Shown: positions 47,263 through 56,308, counted from the first letter of the stretch. The stretch: 64,000 nucleotides of DNA from Bradyrhizobium sp. (GCF_027307225.1 NZ_DAHUXJ010000106.1:1-64000); one strand, 5' to 3'. Translations and numbers: made by a program. Notes: generated by a model not told the origin, from the sequence alone.

Positions 47263-47610
47263 ATGCGCAACGGGCTTTACTCCATCAACATCCACATGCT
47301 CGACGGCGTGAGGGGCCGCGATAGCGGAATCCTCATTCTCAAGGACGGCCAGTTGCTCGGGGGTGGTCCGTTTTTCTGGTCGGTCGGCCGCTACAGCGTG
47401 GGTGACGGCACCTGGAATGGCGAACTCGTCACCAACCAGCATACGCCATTCACCGATCCCTTCGGCCGCCCGCTGTTCGGCGGAGAGGAGGTCAGCTCCG
47501 GATTTACCGGGAAATTTGCCGACGACGAGTCCGAGGTGTTCGGCACGACCCTGGTGGGATCGCGCAGCCTCTCCTTTCGCGCCGTGCTGAAGCTGTTGGC
47601 GGAGGAATAG
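47263..47610 (+). CDS. GrlR-domain-like regulatory protein
   Basis: This 115-residue protein resembles the GrlR fold known from negative regulators of type III secretion: MRNGLYSINIHMLDGVRGRDSGILILKDGQLLGGGPFFWSVGRY, with the family pattern GLY...G.G...L.DG.L.GG. Free-standing GrlR-like genes are frequent in Bradyrhizobium and are not tied to secretion systems there. No type III secretion gene is present in this window, so the regulatory label is by fold only. Confidence 0.65.
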   Translation: MRNGLYSINIHMLDGVRGRDSGILILKDGQLLGGGPFFWSVGRYSVGDGTWNGELVTNQHTPFTDPFGRPLFGGEEVSSGFTGKFADDESEVFGTTLVGSRSLSFRAVLKLLAEE

Positions 47611-48015
47611 CAAGAAGCAGCAGCGCCGTGCCTGGTTAACGATCCACTTCCGGCTTTTTGGAAAGCTGTCGGCATTTACTCAGGTTTGACTATGCCGCGA
47701 CGGAAATTGCCTGACTTAACCGGTTGAACAGCGGCGGTAGCTCATGGTCTGGCCCAGACGGAGACGGGATATGCCAGACCCAGGTTCTTGCACCAGTAGC
47801 GACGTCCATGCTCGCGCAATTTGCGACGAGGTTGGCGAACGTCTTCGTGTTTTGCTCGACCGGTCGCAGACTCCGCCGCCGCCAGGGATTTTGGCGTTGC
47901 TGTTGCGACTCCAGTTGAGTGAACTGAAGACTGCGCTTGCAGAACCCGCGAACGATCTCGCCGTCGCGAGTTGACGTTCACGACGCGGTCGCCCGTTTCC
48001 ATTTCGCGAGCTGCG
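47611..48015. other. Intergenic region with one candidate small ORF
   Basis: The region holds no confident gene. A 67-residue frame at 47771-47974 is described separately. The rest shows nothing recognisable. Confidence 0.4.
47771..47974 (+). CDS. Candidate small helical protein (weak NepR-like pattern)
   Basis: This 67-residue frame from ATG 47771 contains ICDEVGERLRVLLDRSQT, then PPPPGILALLLRLQLSEL. The pattern of IG-x-x-LR, a short Pro segment and a LL-x-x-L helix is reminiscent of NepR anti-sigma factors, but the match is weak. No PhyR or EcfG gene is nearby, and no strong ribosome binding site is visible. It may be a chance ORF. Confidence 0.25.
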   Translation: MPDPGSCTSSDVHARAICDEVGERLRVLLDRSQTPPPPGILALLLRLQLSELKTALAEPANDLAVAS

Positions 48016-48399
48016 TCAGTTTGACGTCAGACGGCGGTACAGCCACCATCCGAAGCCTGCGGCGACCGCCATCCAGACCGCAACGATCGCTGCCGCCGCA
48101 CGCCTGCCGACAGGTCGCGCTTGCGCCGCCTCCGCCAACGCCCGGTGCTCTTCCATGATGTCTGCAGGGATCAGCCGGATGACCAGCCAGATACCCGCAG
48201 GAACCAGGATGACATCATCCAGGTAACCGAGGACCGGGATGAAATCAGGTATCAAGTCGATCGGTGAGAGCGCGTATCCCGCCACGAGCGCGGCCAGTGC
48301 CTTCGCGTACCAGGGGACACGCGGGTCCCGGCTGGCAAGGTAAAGGGCGTGAACGTCCCGTTTGACGAGACGAGCCCAGTTCTTCACCTCTCCCCACAT
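48016..48399 (-). CDS. YkvA/DUF1232-family membrane protein
   Basis: This 127-residue protein has the DUF1232 core RDPRVPWYAKALAALVAGYALSPIDLIPDFIPVLGYLDDVIL, with the signature Y-A-L-S-P-I-D-L-I-P-D. A second hydrophobic helix lies at the C-terminus (about 100-121). Family function is unknown. The start ATG 48399 is one base from the end of a CTAG palindrome, so no separate ribosome binding site is possible unless the hairpin supplies one or the true start is internal (GTG at codon 5). Confidence 0.85.
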   Translation of the reverse strand: MWGEVKNWARLVKRDVHALYLASRDPRVPWYAKALAALVAGYALSPIDLIPDFIPVLGYLDDVILVPAGIWLVIRLIPADIMEEHRALAEAAQARPVGRRAAAAIVAVWMAVAAGFGWWLYRRLTSN

Positions 48400-48400
48400 T

Positions 48401-48477
48401 CTAGTGGTCCAATTCTAACATTCGCATCCCTTCTCAGCAGTCGCTTTTGCGAATGTTAGAATTAGAAGGACCACTAG
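48401..48477. repeat. Type I CTAG palindrome, copy 3A
   Basis: Arms are CTAGTGGTCCAATTCTAAC and GTTAGAATT...GGACCACTAG around an ATTCGC/GCGAAT core. It abuts the start of the DUF1232 gene. Confidence 0.85.
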
Positions 48478-48490
48478 CAAATATGGGTTT

Positions 48491-48568
48491 CTAGTGGAGT
48501 TTTGGATTTGACATTCGCTTGACGAACCCGCGGCTAGGTGGGTAGCGAATGTCAAATCCACTCCACTG
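48491..48568. repeat. Type I palindrome, copy 3B
   Basis: Begins CTAGTGGAGTTTTGGATTTG. The right arm is GCGAATGTCAAATCCACTCC, ending CACTG rather than CACTAG. It follows copy 3A after 13 bases. Confidence 0.8.
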
Positions 48569-48609
48569 CACCGGCCATCCACATCTCATCCCCAGGCTGT
48601 CCACCGCCT

Positions 48610-50211
48610 TTACGCAAACACTCCCCGGCGATCGCGCAAGATCACCTGCGCGGCGTTGTGGCCGGGCGCGCCGGTGACGCCGCCGCCGGGATGGGCGCCG
48701 GAGCCGCAGTGATAAAGCCCCTTGAGCGGGCCGCGGTAGTCGGCGTGGCCGAGCATCGGGCGCGCCGAGAACAGCTGGTTCAGCGTCAGCGCCCCGTGAA
48801 ATATGTCGCCGCCAAGCAGTCCGAATTGCCGCTCGAGGTCGAGTGGGGAGAGGATCTGGCGTCCGATCACGCTCGCCGCAAAGCCCGGCGCATACCGGTC
48901 GACGGTGGCGATCATGAGGTCGGCGACTTCCTCGCGATAGTTATCCCAGGACAGCCCACCCGGCAGTTCCGGCGCGACGTGCTGGCAAAACAGACTGGCG
49001 ACATGCTGGCCCGGCGGCGCGAGGCTGTCGTCGAGCGTCGAGGGGATCAGCAACTCGACCACGGGCGCGCGGCTCCAGCCGCTTTCGCGCGCGTCCAGCC
49101 ACGCGCGGTCCATGTAGGCAAGGCTCGGCGCAAGGATGATTCCCGAGGTGAGGTGATCGCCTTCTCCCGGCAGCGCCGTGAACGAAGGCAACGCTTTCAG
49201 CGCCACATTGATGCGGAAGGTGCCGGAGCCGTTGCGCCAGTTTTGCATGCGCTTGAGGAAATCCTCCGGCAGGGCGTTTGACGGCACGAGGCGGGTGTAG
49301 AGCAGCTTCGGATTGACGCCGGACACGACATAGCGGGCGCGGATGGTCTCGCCATTGTCGAGCACGACGCCGGCCGCGCGGCCGCGCTCGACGATCACCT
49401 CGCGAACGCCTGTCTCCAGCGTGATCTCGGCGCCGGCCTCTTTGGCGGCGCGTGCGACGGCCTGGCCGATCGCGCCCATGCCGCCGATGGCATGGCCCCA
49501 GACGCCTTTCTTGCCGTTCACTTCGCCGAAGGCATGGTGCAGCATCACATAGGCCGAGCCTGCGGCGTAGGGCGATGCATAGTTGCCGACGATGGCATCG
49601 AAACCAAACAGCGCCTTGATCAGGTCGCTCTCGAACACCTCGTCCAGCATCTCGCCGGCCGAGCGCGTGAACAGGTCGAGCAGCAGGCGCTGCTGTTCCA
49701 TCGACAGCTTGCGCAGGATATTCGCCGTGCCGAGCGCATTGAAGCTTTCGCGGATCGCGCCCGCGCCAAAACCGTCGACCAGGTTCGGCGGCGCGCGCAG
49801 CACGAAGGCGCGCAGCACGTCGGCAATCTCCTCCAGCTTTCGGTTGAAACCGTCGAGTTCGGCGGCGTCGCGCGGGCTGAGTTTTGCGAGCGAATCCCTG
49901 GTGCGGCCTTCGCCGGTCAGCAAATAGCGGCCGTCAGGCGCGGGCAGGAAGTTCTGCGCGCGGCGCTCGACAATCCTCAAACCATGCTGGCCGAGTTTCA
50001 GGTCAGAAATAATCTGGGGGTTGAGCAGGCTCACGGTGTAGGCGGCGACCGAATTGCGGAAGCCCGGAACGAATTCTTCCGTCACCGCAGCGCCGCCCAC
50101 GACCTTGCGTCGCTCGACCACGCGCACCCGCAAGCCGGTCCGTGCCAGATAGGCCGCGCAGGTGAGGCCGTTGTGGCCGGCTCCGATGATGACGACGTCG
50201 GTTTCGTTCAT
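48610..50211 (-). CDS. FAD-dependent oxidoreductase of the phytoene-desaturase/PYROXD2 type
   Basis: This 533-residue flavoprotein has an N-terminal dinucleotide-binding motif DVVIIGAGHNGLTCAAYLARTG and then the VVGGAAVTEEFVPGFRNSVAAYTVSLLNP stretch. The C-terminal FAD motif reads GLYHCGSGAHPGGGVTGAPGHNAAQVIL, typical of CrtI-like oxidoreductases. The nearest well-named relatives by pattern are PYROXD2-like proteins, not carotenoid enzymes, and no carotenoid genes are nearby. ATG 50211 is used; the frame extends eight codons further upstream. The substrate is unknown. Confidence 0.85.
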   Translation of the reverse strand: MNETDVVIIGAGHNGLTCAAYLARTGLRVRVVERRKVVGGAAVTEEFVPGFRNSVAAYTVSLLNPQIISDLKLGQHGLRIVERRAQNFLPAPDGRYLLTGEGRTRDSLAKLSPRDAAELDGFNRKLEEIADVLRAFVLRAPPNLVDGFGAGAIRESFNALGTANILRKLSMEQQRLLLDLFTRSAGEMLDEVFESDLIKALFGFDAIVGNYASPYAAGSAYVMLHHAFGEVNGKKGVWGHAIGGMGAIGQAVARAAKEAGAEITLETGVREVIVERGRAAGVVLDNGETIRARYVVSGVNPKLLYTRLVPSNALPEDFLKRMQNWRNGSGTFRINVALKALPSFTALPGEGDHLTSGIILAPSLAYMDRAWLDARESGWSRAPVVELLIPSTLDDSLAPPGQHVASLFCQHVAPELPGGLSWDNYREEVADLMIATVDRYAPGFAASVIGRQILSPLDLERQFGLLGGDIFHGALTLNQLFSARPMLGHADYRGPLKGLYHCGSGAHPGGGVTGAPGHNAAQVILRDRRGVFA

Positions 50212-50230
50212 GTGGGGTTTCATCCCGGGC

Positions 50231-50323
50231 GTCATTCCGGGACACGCATAAAGCGTGGACCCGGAATCTCGCGCCGTAATTTCGAGATTCCGGGGTCGCC
50301 CCTTCGAGGCGCCCCGGAATGAC
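50231..50323. repeat. GTCATTCCGGG repeat upstream of the oxidoreductase gene
   Basis: GTCATTCCGGGACACGC at the left and CGCCCCGGAATGAC at the right, with GGACCCGGAATCTCGCGCCG and TTCGAGATTCCGG inside. It lies between two divergently read genes. Confidence 0.75.
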
Positions 50324-50429
50324 TGCTAGATGACACATCGAAGGCGGCGATGCGAGCGTTGGGTTACGTTCAGTCCGTTGCCCGCATTCCCATCCTATGC
50401 TCCATTGCCCGGCCCTACCCGGAGTTTTC

Positions 50430-52700
50430 ATGTCCGCCGTTGAGTTGGTGACAGACAGGCCGTCCGTCTCGCGAAACCGGCTGGTGCTGCTGGTCTACAC
50501 GGCGGCGATCTTCGTCAGTGCGCTGCTGTTGTTTTCGGTGCAGCCGCTGTTCACCAAAATGGTGCTGCCACGGCTCGGCGGCTCGCCGGCGGTGTGGTCG
50601 GTGGCGATGGTGTTTTTCCAGTCGCTGCTGCTCGCGGGCTATGCCTATGCGCATCTTCTGATGCGGATCGCTAACCGTCTGGTCGCGATCCTGGTGCATG
50701 TGGCGCTGTTGATCGTCGCCTTCGCGACGCTGCCGCTCGCGATCGCAGCCGGTTTCGGCGATCCGCCGACCGGCGGCTACGCGATCTGGCTGCTCGGCCT
50801 GTTTGTGGCCTCCATCGGGCTGCCGTTCTTCGCGCTCGCGGCGAACAATCCGCTGCTCCAGGCCTGGTTCGTCCGCACCGGCCATCCCGATGGCGTCGAC
50901 CCGTATTTTCTCTATGCTTCTTCCAATGTCGGCAGCTTCCTCGCGCTGCTCTCCTATCCGTTGGTGTTAGAGCCGCTCTTCACGCTGAGGATGCAGAATC
51001 TGCTCTGGAGCGGCGGCTACGGCCTCCTGATCGTCTTGATCGCGGCTTGTGGCTTGCTGTTGTGGCGGTCTCCAGCCCTGGTGCCTTCAGGCATGACGGC
51101 CGAAAGCGACGCGCCGGCGCCATCTCTCGCCACCCGCGCGCGCTGGGTGTTTCTCGCCGCGGTGCCGTCCGGCCTGCTGATTGCGGTGACCGCGCATATT
51201 TCGACCGACGTCGCCGCCGCACCCTTGCTGTGGGTGCTGCCGCTCTCGCTCTATCTCCTGACCTGGGTACTGGTGTTCCAGTCGCGGCCGCTGATACCGC
51301 ATAAATGGGTGTTGCTGGCGCAGCCGGTTGCGATCGCCGGCGCCATCATGCTGCTCGCTGTCGGCGGTGAACAGAATTTGCTGCTGACGCTCGGCGGACA
51401 TCAACTTTGTTTCTTCGTCATCGCCATGGCGTGCCACGGCGAACTTGCGCGCACGCGCCCCCACGCAAAATATCTCACCGGCTTCTATGTCGCGCTGTCG
51501 TTCGGCGGCATGATCGGCGGGCTCTTCGCCGGGTTGATCGCGCCGAACGTGTTTTCCTGGATCGCGGAATACCCGATCCTGATCGTGTTCGCTGCGCTGT
51601 GCCGCCCGGTTGAGAACGAACGCTGGCCGCGCCTGAGCCGCTGGCTGTGGCCGCTCGCGGTGATGGTTGCATTGCTCTTGATCGTGCCGTCGCAGATGAA
51701 AGGCGAACTGTTCGACTGGTTCGAGGATTATCGCGTCGATGTCGCGGGCGGCGTCGCCGGTCTCGGCATGTTGCTGGCGCTCGTGTTCGACACCGCGCGG
51801 TTCAAGCTCGCCGTTGTCGCGGCGCTGGCGCTGGTGCTGGTGCGCGTCTATCCCGCCGATGACGGCCGGGTGGATACCGTGCGCAGCTTCTTCGGCGTCC
51901 ACAAGATCGTGACGACGCCAAGCGGCCGTTACCACGTGCTGATGCACGGTTCCACGATTCACGGCGCGCAGAAATTCGCCAACGCCGACGGCACGCCGGT
52001 CGTGGGCCGGCCCGACCCGATCACCTACTATCACAAGGACGGCGGCATCGGTCAGGCGATCGCCGCGGTCCGCGACCGCAAGGGCGCGCCGCTGCGCGTA
52101 GCGGCGATCGGCGTCGGCTCCGGTACGCTGACCTGTGCGGCCGCGCCGGGCGAGACCTGGAAGTTCTTCGAGATCGACCAGACCATGGTCGATACCGCGC
52201 GCGATATCAGATATTTCACCTACGTCCGGAATTGCCAGCCCGATTTCAAGCCGGTCATCGGCGACGCACGACTGACGTTTGCGCGCGAGCCCGACGGGCT
52301 CTACGACCTGATCATCGTCGATGCCTATTCATCCGACGCGATCCCGATCCATCTCGCCACGCAGGAGGCGATGAAGATCTACAAGGACAAGCTTGCTCCG
52401 CAAGGCGTGGTGCTGATGCACGTCTCGAACCGGCATCTGGAACTGGCGAGCGTCGTGGTCGGCATTGCGGACGCCAACGCAATGAAAAGCTGGGTCTATG
52501 ATGAAGATTCCGGCCGCGACGACGAATATATCTTCGCGACCAATGTCGTGGTGTCGGCGCGCGCGGTGGCCGATGTCGGCAAGCTCGTGTCATCGGACAA
52601 ATGGGAAGAAACCGAACCTTCCGCCGGTCAGCGGGTCTGGACCGACGACTATTGCAACGTGCTTGGCGCGGTTTATCGACGCCTTCGCGAAGGCGGATAG
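50430..52700 (+). CDS. Fused polytopic membrane/spermidine-synthase-like protein
   Basis: This 756-residue protein has about ten or more transmembrane helices in its first ~500 residues and a C-terminal class I methyltransferase fold of spermidine-synthase type: VAAIGVGSGTLTCAAAPGE, FFEIDQTMVDTARD, VIGDARLTF and LIIVDAYSSDAIPIHLATQEAM. The D-A-Y-S-S-D-A-I-P motif aligns with the catalytic region of polyamine synthases. These fused proteins are widespread, but substrate and function are not established. ATG 50430 follows a CGGAG ribosome binding site. Confidence 0.88.
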   Translation: MSAVELVTDRPSVSRNRLVLLVYTAAIFVSALLLFSVQPLFTKMVLPRLGGSPAVWSVAMVFFQSLLLAGYAYAHLLMRIANRLVAILVHVALLIVAFATLPLAIAAGFGDPPTGGYAIWLLGLFVASIGLPFFALAANNPLLQAWFVRTGHPDGVDPYFLYASSNVGSFLALLSYPLVLEPLFTLRMQNLLWSGGYGLLIVLIAACGLLLWRSPALVPSGMTAESDAPAPSLATRARWVFLAAVPSGLLIAVTAHISTDVAAAPLLWVLPLSLYLLTWVLVFQSRPLIPHKWVLLAQPVAIAGAIMLLAVGGEQNLLLTLGGHQLCFFVIAMACHGELARTRPHAKYLTGFYVALSFGGMIGGLFAGLIAPNVFSWIAEYPILIVFAALCRPVENERWPRLSRWLWPLAVMVALLLIVPSQMKGELFDWFEDYRVDVAGGVAGLGMLLALVFDTARFKLAVVAALALVLVRVYPADDGRVDTVRSFFGVHKIVTTPSGRYHVLMHGSTIHGAQKFANADGTPVVGRPDPITYYHKDGGIGQAIAAVRDRKGAPLRVAAIGVGSGTLTCAAAPGETWKFFEIDQTMVDTARDIRYFTYVRNCQPDFKPVIGDARLTFAREPDGLYDLIIVDAYSSDAIPIHLATQEAMKIYKDKLAPQGVVLMHVSNRHLELASVVVGIADANAMKSWVYDEDSGRDDEYIFATNVVVSARAVADVGKLVSSDKWEETEPSAGQRVWTDDYCNVLGAVYRRLREGG

Positions 52701-52867
52701 CTGCTTCAAGAACGGCCAATTCTGAAATCGATTTTAGTCTTCCGCCATAGTCTCGGGGAACTCGGCCGGTAATCTCGGCGTTTTCTTGCACATTGTCGAA
52801 GTTTGTGCCGCCGTTCGGGCTTGCAACCTTGCTTGTGCGATGCCGGCGCGTCGCCCGGGAGGAGTCT

Positions 52868-54712
52868 ATGTCAAGCATCAAATGGTTATCGGTCGTTGTG
52901 CTGTCTGTTGGACTGTCAGCCGGCGCCTATGCGGGTCCACGAGGCGGAGGCGGGGGCGGGGGCGGGGGGCACGGCGGCGGAGGTGGAGGTTTCCACGGCG
53001 GCGGAGGTGGAGGCTTCCACGGCGGTGGAGGTGGAGGATTTCACGGCGGTGGCGGTGGAGGATTCCGCGGCGGGGGTGGCGGCTTTCACGGCGGCGGCGC
53101 GCATTTCGGCGGGGGTGGTGCGCATTTCGGTGGCGTCCATGGCGGCGGCGCGCGCTTCGGCGGCGGTCACGTTGGCGGCGGTCATATGGCCGGTCGCCAA
53201 TTTGGCGGCGGTCACGTCGGCGGTGCGCGTGGCGGAGGCGTCCACGGCGGCGGGCATTTCGCGGGTGGCGGACGCCACGTCGGCGGTGCTGGGCATCTCG
53301 GCGGCGCTGGCGCGACTGCGCATGCAGGCCGCGGCGGTGGCGCAATTTCGAACGCTGGCCGCGGCGGTGGCGCAATTTCGCGCGCAGGCCGCGGCGGCAA
53401 TTTCGGCGGGGCTCACTCGCTGGCGGGACGTAACGGTGGAAACAACCGTCACGCCGCAATGCGGGCGAACGCCGTTCATCACGCACTTGCCGGCGCCGCT
53501 GTTGCCGGCGCGCTGCATAACCGCGGTGCGCTAAACAATCCGGCATCGCGTGCACATATTTCGGCGGCTGCAGCGACGGCCGGATGGCGTGGTCACGACC
53601 GGAATGGCGGCTGGTGGCGGCACGGCAATGGCGGCTATGGCTGGGTCGGCCCGCTGTTCTGGCCGTTCGCCTACAACGACATGTATGACTATGCGATGTG
53701 GGGTTATGGTCCCTCGTTCTGGGACTACGGCTATGGCGATCTCTACGCTGGAATTTTCGCGCCTTACGGTTATGACGACCTGGCCGGCTATCTGCCTTAT
53801 GGCGGCGGTTATTCCGGCGGCGGTTATGCCGGCGGCGGCTATTCCGGCGGCGGTTATGCCGGCGGCGGTACTGCCGGTAGCGGTGCGGCGCCGTCCGGTC
53901 GTGCGGCTGCGCCGAACCAGCCGAATGAACTGACGCAAATGTGCGGCCAGGACACCCAGGACATCGCCGGCCTTCCGATCGACCGGATCCAACAGGCGAT
54001 CAATCCGGATGACGAGCAGCGCAAGGCGCTCGACGATTTCGCCAATGCGTCGGTCAAGGCGGCCCAGATCATCAAGGATGCCTGCCCGTCGCAAGTTGCA
54101 TCCACCGCGCCCGGCCGGCTGGCTGCGATGCGGACGCGGCTCGAGGCGATGATCTCGGCCGTCAACACCGTCGAGCCGCCGCTCGATCATTTCTACGGCC
54201 TGCTCAACGACGAGCAAAAGCAACGGTTGACGGCGCTTGGTGAAGAGCAGCGGCGCGGCCGCAACAATGACGATTCGTCGACGCAAGCCTGCGGTAACGG
54301 GCAGCCCGGCGTCACGGACTGGCCGGCGGCCGAAATCGAACGAAAGCTGCGTCCGACCGAGGCACAGCAGGCGAGCCTGAACAATCTGAAGGATGTCACG
54401 GCTAAGGCAGCCGACATGCTGAAGGGAACGTGCGAGCCCAACGAGGCATTGACCCCGCCGGCGCGGCTCGCGGCAGCCGGCAAACGCCTGGATGCGATGT
54501 TGCAAGCGGTTGAAACCGTCAAACCCGCACTCGATGACTTCTACAACCAGCTGAGCGATGAGCAGAAGGCCGAGTTCGAATCGATCGGGACATCGCGCGA
54601 TGCCGCCCAGGTCTCGGATACCAATGAGACGGCCCCGGCGCCACGGCACCACTACCATCATCGCCATCACGCCAGCGCGGCGGGCATTATCCGCCGGCTG
54701 ATCGGGTTCTGA
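52868..54712 (+). CDS. Secreted glycine-rich protein with two Spy/LTXXQ-like domains
   Basis: This 614-residue protein starts at ATG 52868 after GGGAGGAG. A signal peptide (about 1-22) is followed by a glycine-rich region to about residue 170, built of short GGGG-F/H-x repeats (HGGGG, FHGGGG, ARFGG-type), plus a shorter Gly/Tyr-rich block (YGGGYSGGGYAGG). Two similar C-terminal helical domains follow (about 375-475 and 495-590). Each has a DRIQQAINPDDEQRKALD or EIERKLRPTEAQQASLN helix, CxxxxxxTPPARLAAMxxRLxAM-type pattern and a DEQKxxLxxLG end. These resemble the LTXXQ motif of Spy/CpxP periplasmic chaperones. It is probably a surface or periplasmic structural protein. Confidence 0.8.
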   Translation: MSSIKWLSVVVLSVGLSAGAYAGPRGGGGGGGGGHGGGGGGFHGGGGGGFHGGGGGGFHGGGGGGFRGGGGGFHGGGAHFGGGGAHFGGVHGGGARFGGGHVGGGHMAGRQFGGGHVGGARGGGVHGGGHFAGGGRHVGGAGHLGGAGATAHAGRGGGAISNAGRGGGAISRAGRGGNFGGAHSLAGRNGGNNRHAAMRANAVHHALAGAAVAGALHNRGALNNPASRAHISAAAATAGWRGHDRNGGWWRHGNGGYGWVGPLFWPFAYNDMYDYAMWGYGPSFWDYGYGDLYAGIFAPYGYDDLAGYLPYGGGYSGGGYAGGGYSGGGYAGGGTAGSGAAPSGRAAAPNQPNELTQMCGQDTQDIAGLPIDRIQQAINPDDEQRKALDDFANASVKAAQIIKDACPSQVASTAPGRLAAMRTRLEAMISAVNTVEPPLDHFYGLLNDEQKQRLTALGEEQRRGRNNDDSSTQACGNGQPGVTDWPAAEIERKLRPTEAQQASLNNLKDVTAKAADMLKGTCEPNEALTPPARLAAAGKRLDAMLQAVETVKPALDDFYNQLSDEQKAEFESIGTSRDAAQVSDTNETAPAPRHHYHHRHHASAAGIIRRLIGF

Positions 54713-54728
54713 TCGGATTTCGCAAGCA

Positions 54729-54756
54729 ACGCGCCGGCTCTTGCCGGCGCGTTTTT
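54729..54756 (+). terminator. Rho-independent terminator after the glycine-rich gene
   Basis: A ten-pair stem ACGCGCCGGC / GCCGGCGCGT with a TCTT loop runs into TTTT. It ends the glycine-rich gene and overlaps the last base of the convergent TAXI gene's stop codon. Confidence 0.85.
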
Positions 54757-56216
54757 CATGAAGCCCGGACGCGCGGCAAACCTGCCGCGCCCCCGCCGAT
54801 CACCGCGCGGCGATCGGCGACCGCGTGATGAAACTGCTCGAGCACGAGACCATAGGCGGACAGATCGCCTTCATCGATCGCGCCGTCGTCGTAGCCTTCC
54901 AGCGTTTCGCGGAGGAATTCATCGGCCTCTTCCTGGAGCGCGTCCAGTTCTTCAAGCGAGTTTGTCTTGCGCACCTGCGCGATATGCGCCAGCAGCTTGT
55001 CGCGATGCTCGCCGGTCAGCGAGCGCTCGTCGCGCTTCATGTAATGGCGGAACCCCGCCGTCGCCGACCCAAGCACCGAAAGCAGCAAGACGACGCCCCA
55101 GATGTAGTCGCTGTACTTGTCGAGGAAGGTCCGTTCGGTGCCGTCGATAAAGGCCGCCGCGCCGGGATGCGCCGGGATCGCCGCGTCCTTGTCGGTGTCC
55201 GGCTTTTCGATCTTGGATGCAGCGGGGTCTTGCTTGACGAGCGCCGGGCGCACGTTGAACAACGCCCGCGTGAACGCGCCGGCCTTCGTGTCCGACAGCT
55301 TCTTCGTCGCCACGATCAGGTGGTTGACGCCGACGGTATCGACTGTGTCGTCGGGGCGGGCAGGGGAGGTCGTGAACGAGCTGCCTGGAATTTCCTCGGA
55401 CTCATAGAGCGGATGCTTGTGGGCGAGCGCCTCCGAGACATCGATGGCGAGAAAAGCCGGCTCGCCGCGCAGCCGCGCGGTCGTGACGATGGCATCGGTG
55501 GTGATCTTGCTATCGAGCGGGCCGACCGTCATGAAGGCGTCGATCGAGGGATCTTTCACCATCTCGGTTACTTGCGAAACGGGGAAGCGCGAAATCGCTA
55601 CCTTGTCGGGGTTAAGGCCGGATTCGCTCAGGATCAGCTTGAGCAGGGTGACATTGACCGCGGTGCGGCCGAGAACGCCGACACGCTTGCCGTCGAGCTC
55701 TGCGATCTCCTTGATTTTCGATTTGCTTTCTTTCTTGCCGCTCTTGCGCGGCGCGCCGGACGGCGCCCACAGCACCACGACGTTCTTGCGCAGGATGGCG
55801 ACCGATCCCGCCCCCTTCGGCATGTCCTCGTCGGCACGGCCGACGGCAAGGTCGACTTCACCGGCTGCGAGGAGCCCGAGGCTCTCGACCGGACCGGCGG
55901 TCGAGACCACGGTCAGGCGGACCGGAGTTCCTTCGGTGATGAACTCCTGCGCCAGACTCTGGATCACTTTCTGGTCTTCGCTTCCGGCCGGTCCGACCGC
56001 GATGCGCAAGACGGCTGGCCGCGACAGCAGGAAGGCAGCGCCGGCGACCGCCGCCAAGATCAGCAGCGCGGCGGCAATGAGCAAAAAAGGAGAGCCGCTT
56101 TTCCGTCCGCCGGAAGCCAGCTTCGCGTTCAAACTGTCCGATACAGGCATGCCGCCGCCAGATGAATTGGTAGCCCCCGAAAGCCTATCCCAGGCCCCAA
56201 GGATGCGCTGCACCAT
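54756..56216 (-). CDS. TAXI-family TRAP transporter solute receptor, membrane-anchored
   Basis: This 486-residue protein has an N-terminal transmembrane anchor (about 43-65, FLLIAAALLILAAVAGAAFLL) and then a TAXI-type binding domain (ILRIAVGPAGSEDQKVIQSLAQEF, AGEVDLAVGRADEDMPKGAG). A second transmembrane helix near residue 370 precedes a helical cytoplasmic-type tail. No TRAP permease genes (DctQ/DctM) are adjacent. The two-helix topology suggests a sensor or accessory role rather than a free binding protein. Its ATG is one base from a CTAG palindrome; ATG at codon 23 is an alternative start. Confidence 0.8.
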   Translation of the reverse strand: MVQRILGAWDRLSGATNSSGGGMPVSDSLNAKLASGGRKSGSPFLLIAAALLILAAVAGAAFLLSRPAVLRIAVGPAGSEDQKVIQSLAQEFITEGTPVRLTVVSTAGPVESLGLLAAGEVDLAVGRADEDMPKGAGSVAILRKNVVVLWAPSGAPRKSGKKESKSKIKEIAELDGKRVGVLGRTAVNVTLLKLILSESGLNPDKVAISRFPVSQVTEMVKDPSIDAFMTVGPLDSKITTDAIVTTARLRGEPAFLAIDVSEALAHKHPLYESEEIPGSSFTTSPARPDDTVDTVGVNHLIVATKKLSDTKAGAFTRALFNVRPALVKQDPAASKIEKPDTDKDAAIPAHPGAAAFIDGTERTFLDKYSDYIWGVVLLLSVLGSATAGFRHYMKRDERSLTGEHRDKLLAHIAQVRKTNSLEELDALQEEADEFLRETLEGYDDGAIDEGDLSAYGLVLEQFHHAVADRRAVIGGGAAGLPRVRAS

Positions 56217-56218
56217 TC

Positions 56219-56292
56219 TAGAGCTCCGATTCCGAAGTTCGCAAGCTATTGCGGCCCCTCCGATGCGAACTTCGGAATCAAAGGAGCTCTAG
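56219..56292. repeat. Type II CTAG palindrome, copy 4A
   Basis: Arms are CTAGAGCTCCGATTCCGAAG and CTTCGGAATC...GGAGCTCTAG around TTCGC/GCGAA. It is base-for-base the same as copy 6A at 61809 as far as I can read. It abuts the TAXI gene start. Confidence 0.88.
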
Positions 56293-56308
56293 CAACTTAT
56301 TGTTTTGA

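Noticed and set aside
47263-47610. A type III secretion locus suggested by the GrlR-like gene
   Set aside because: No secretion apparatus, chaperone or effector gene is present in the window.
53020-53400. Repetitive DNA resembling a CRISPR or minisatellite
   Set aside because: The repeats are short, irregular glycine codons within one continuous reading frame, with no spacers.
52878-53555. Arg-rich frames across the glycine-rich region
   Set aside because: They arise from the GGC/GGT repeat read in other frames or on the other strand, giving monotonous Arg or Ala-Thr runs.
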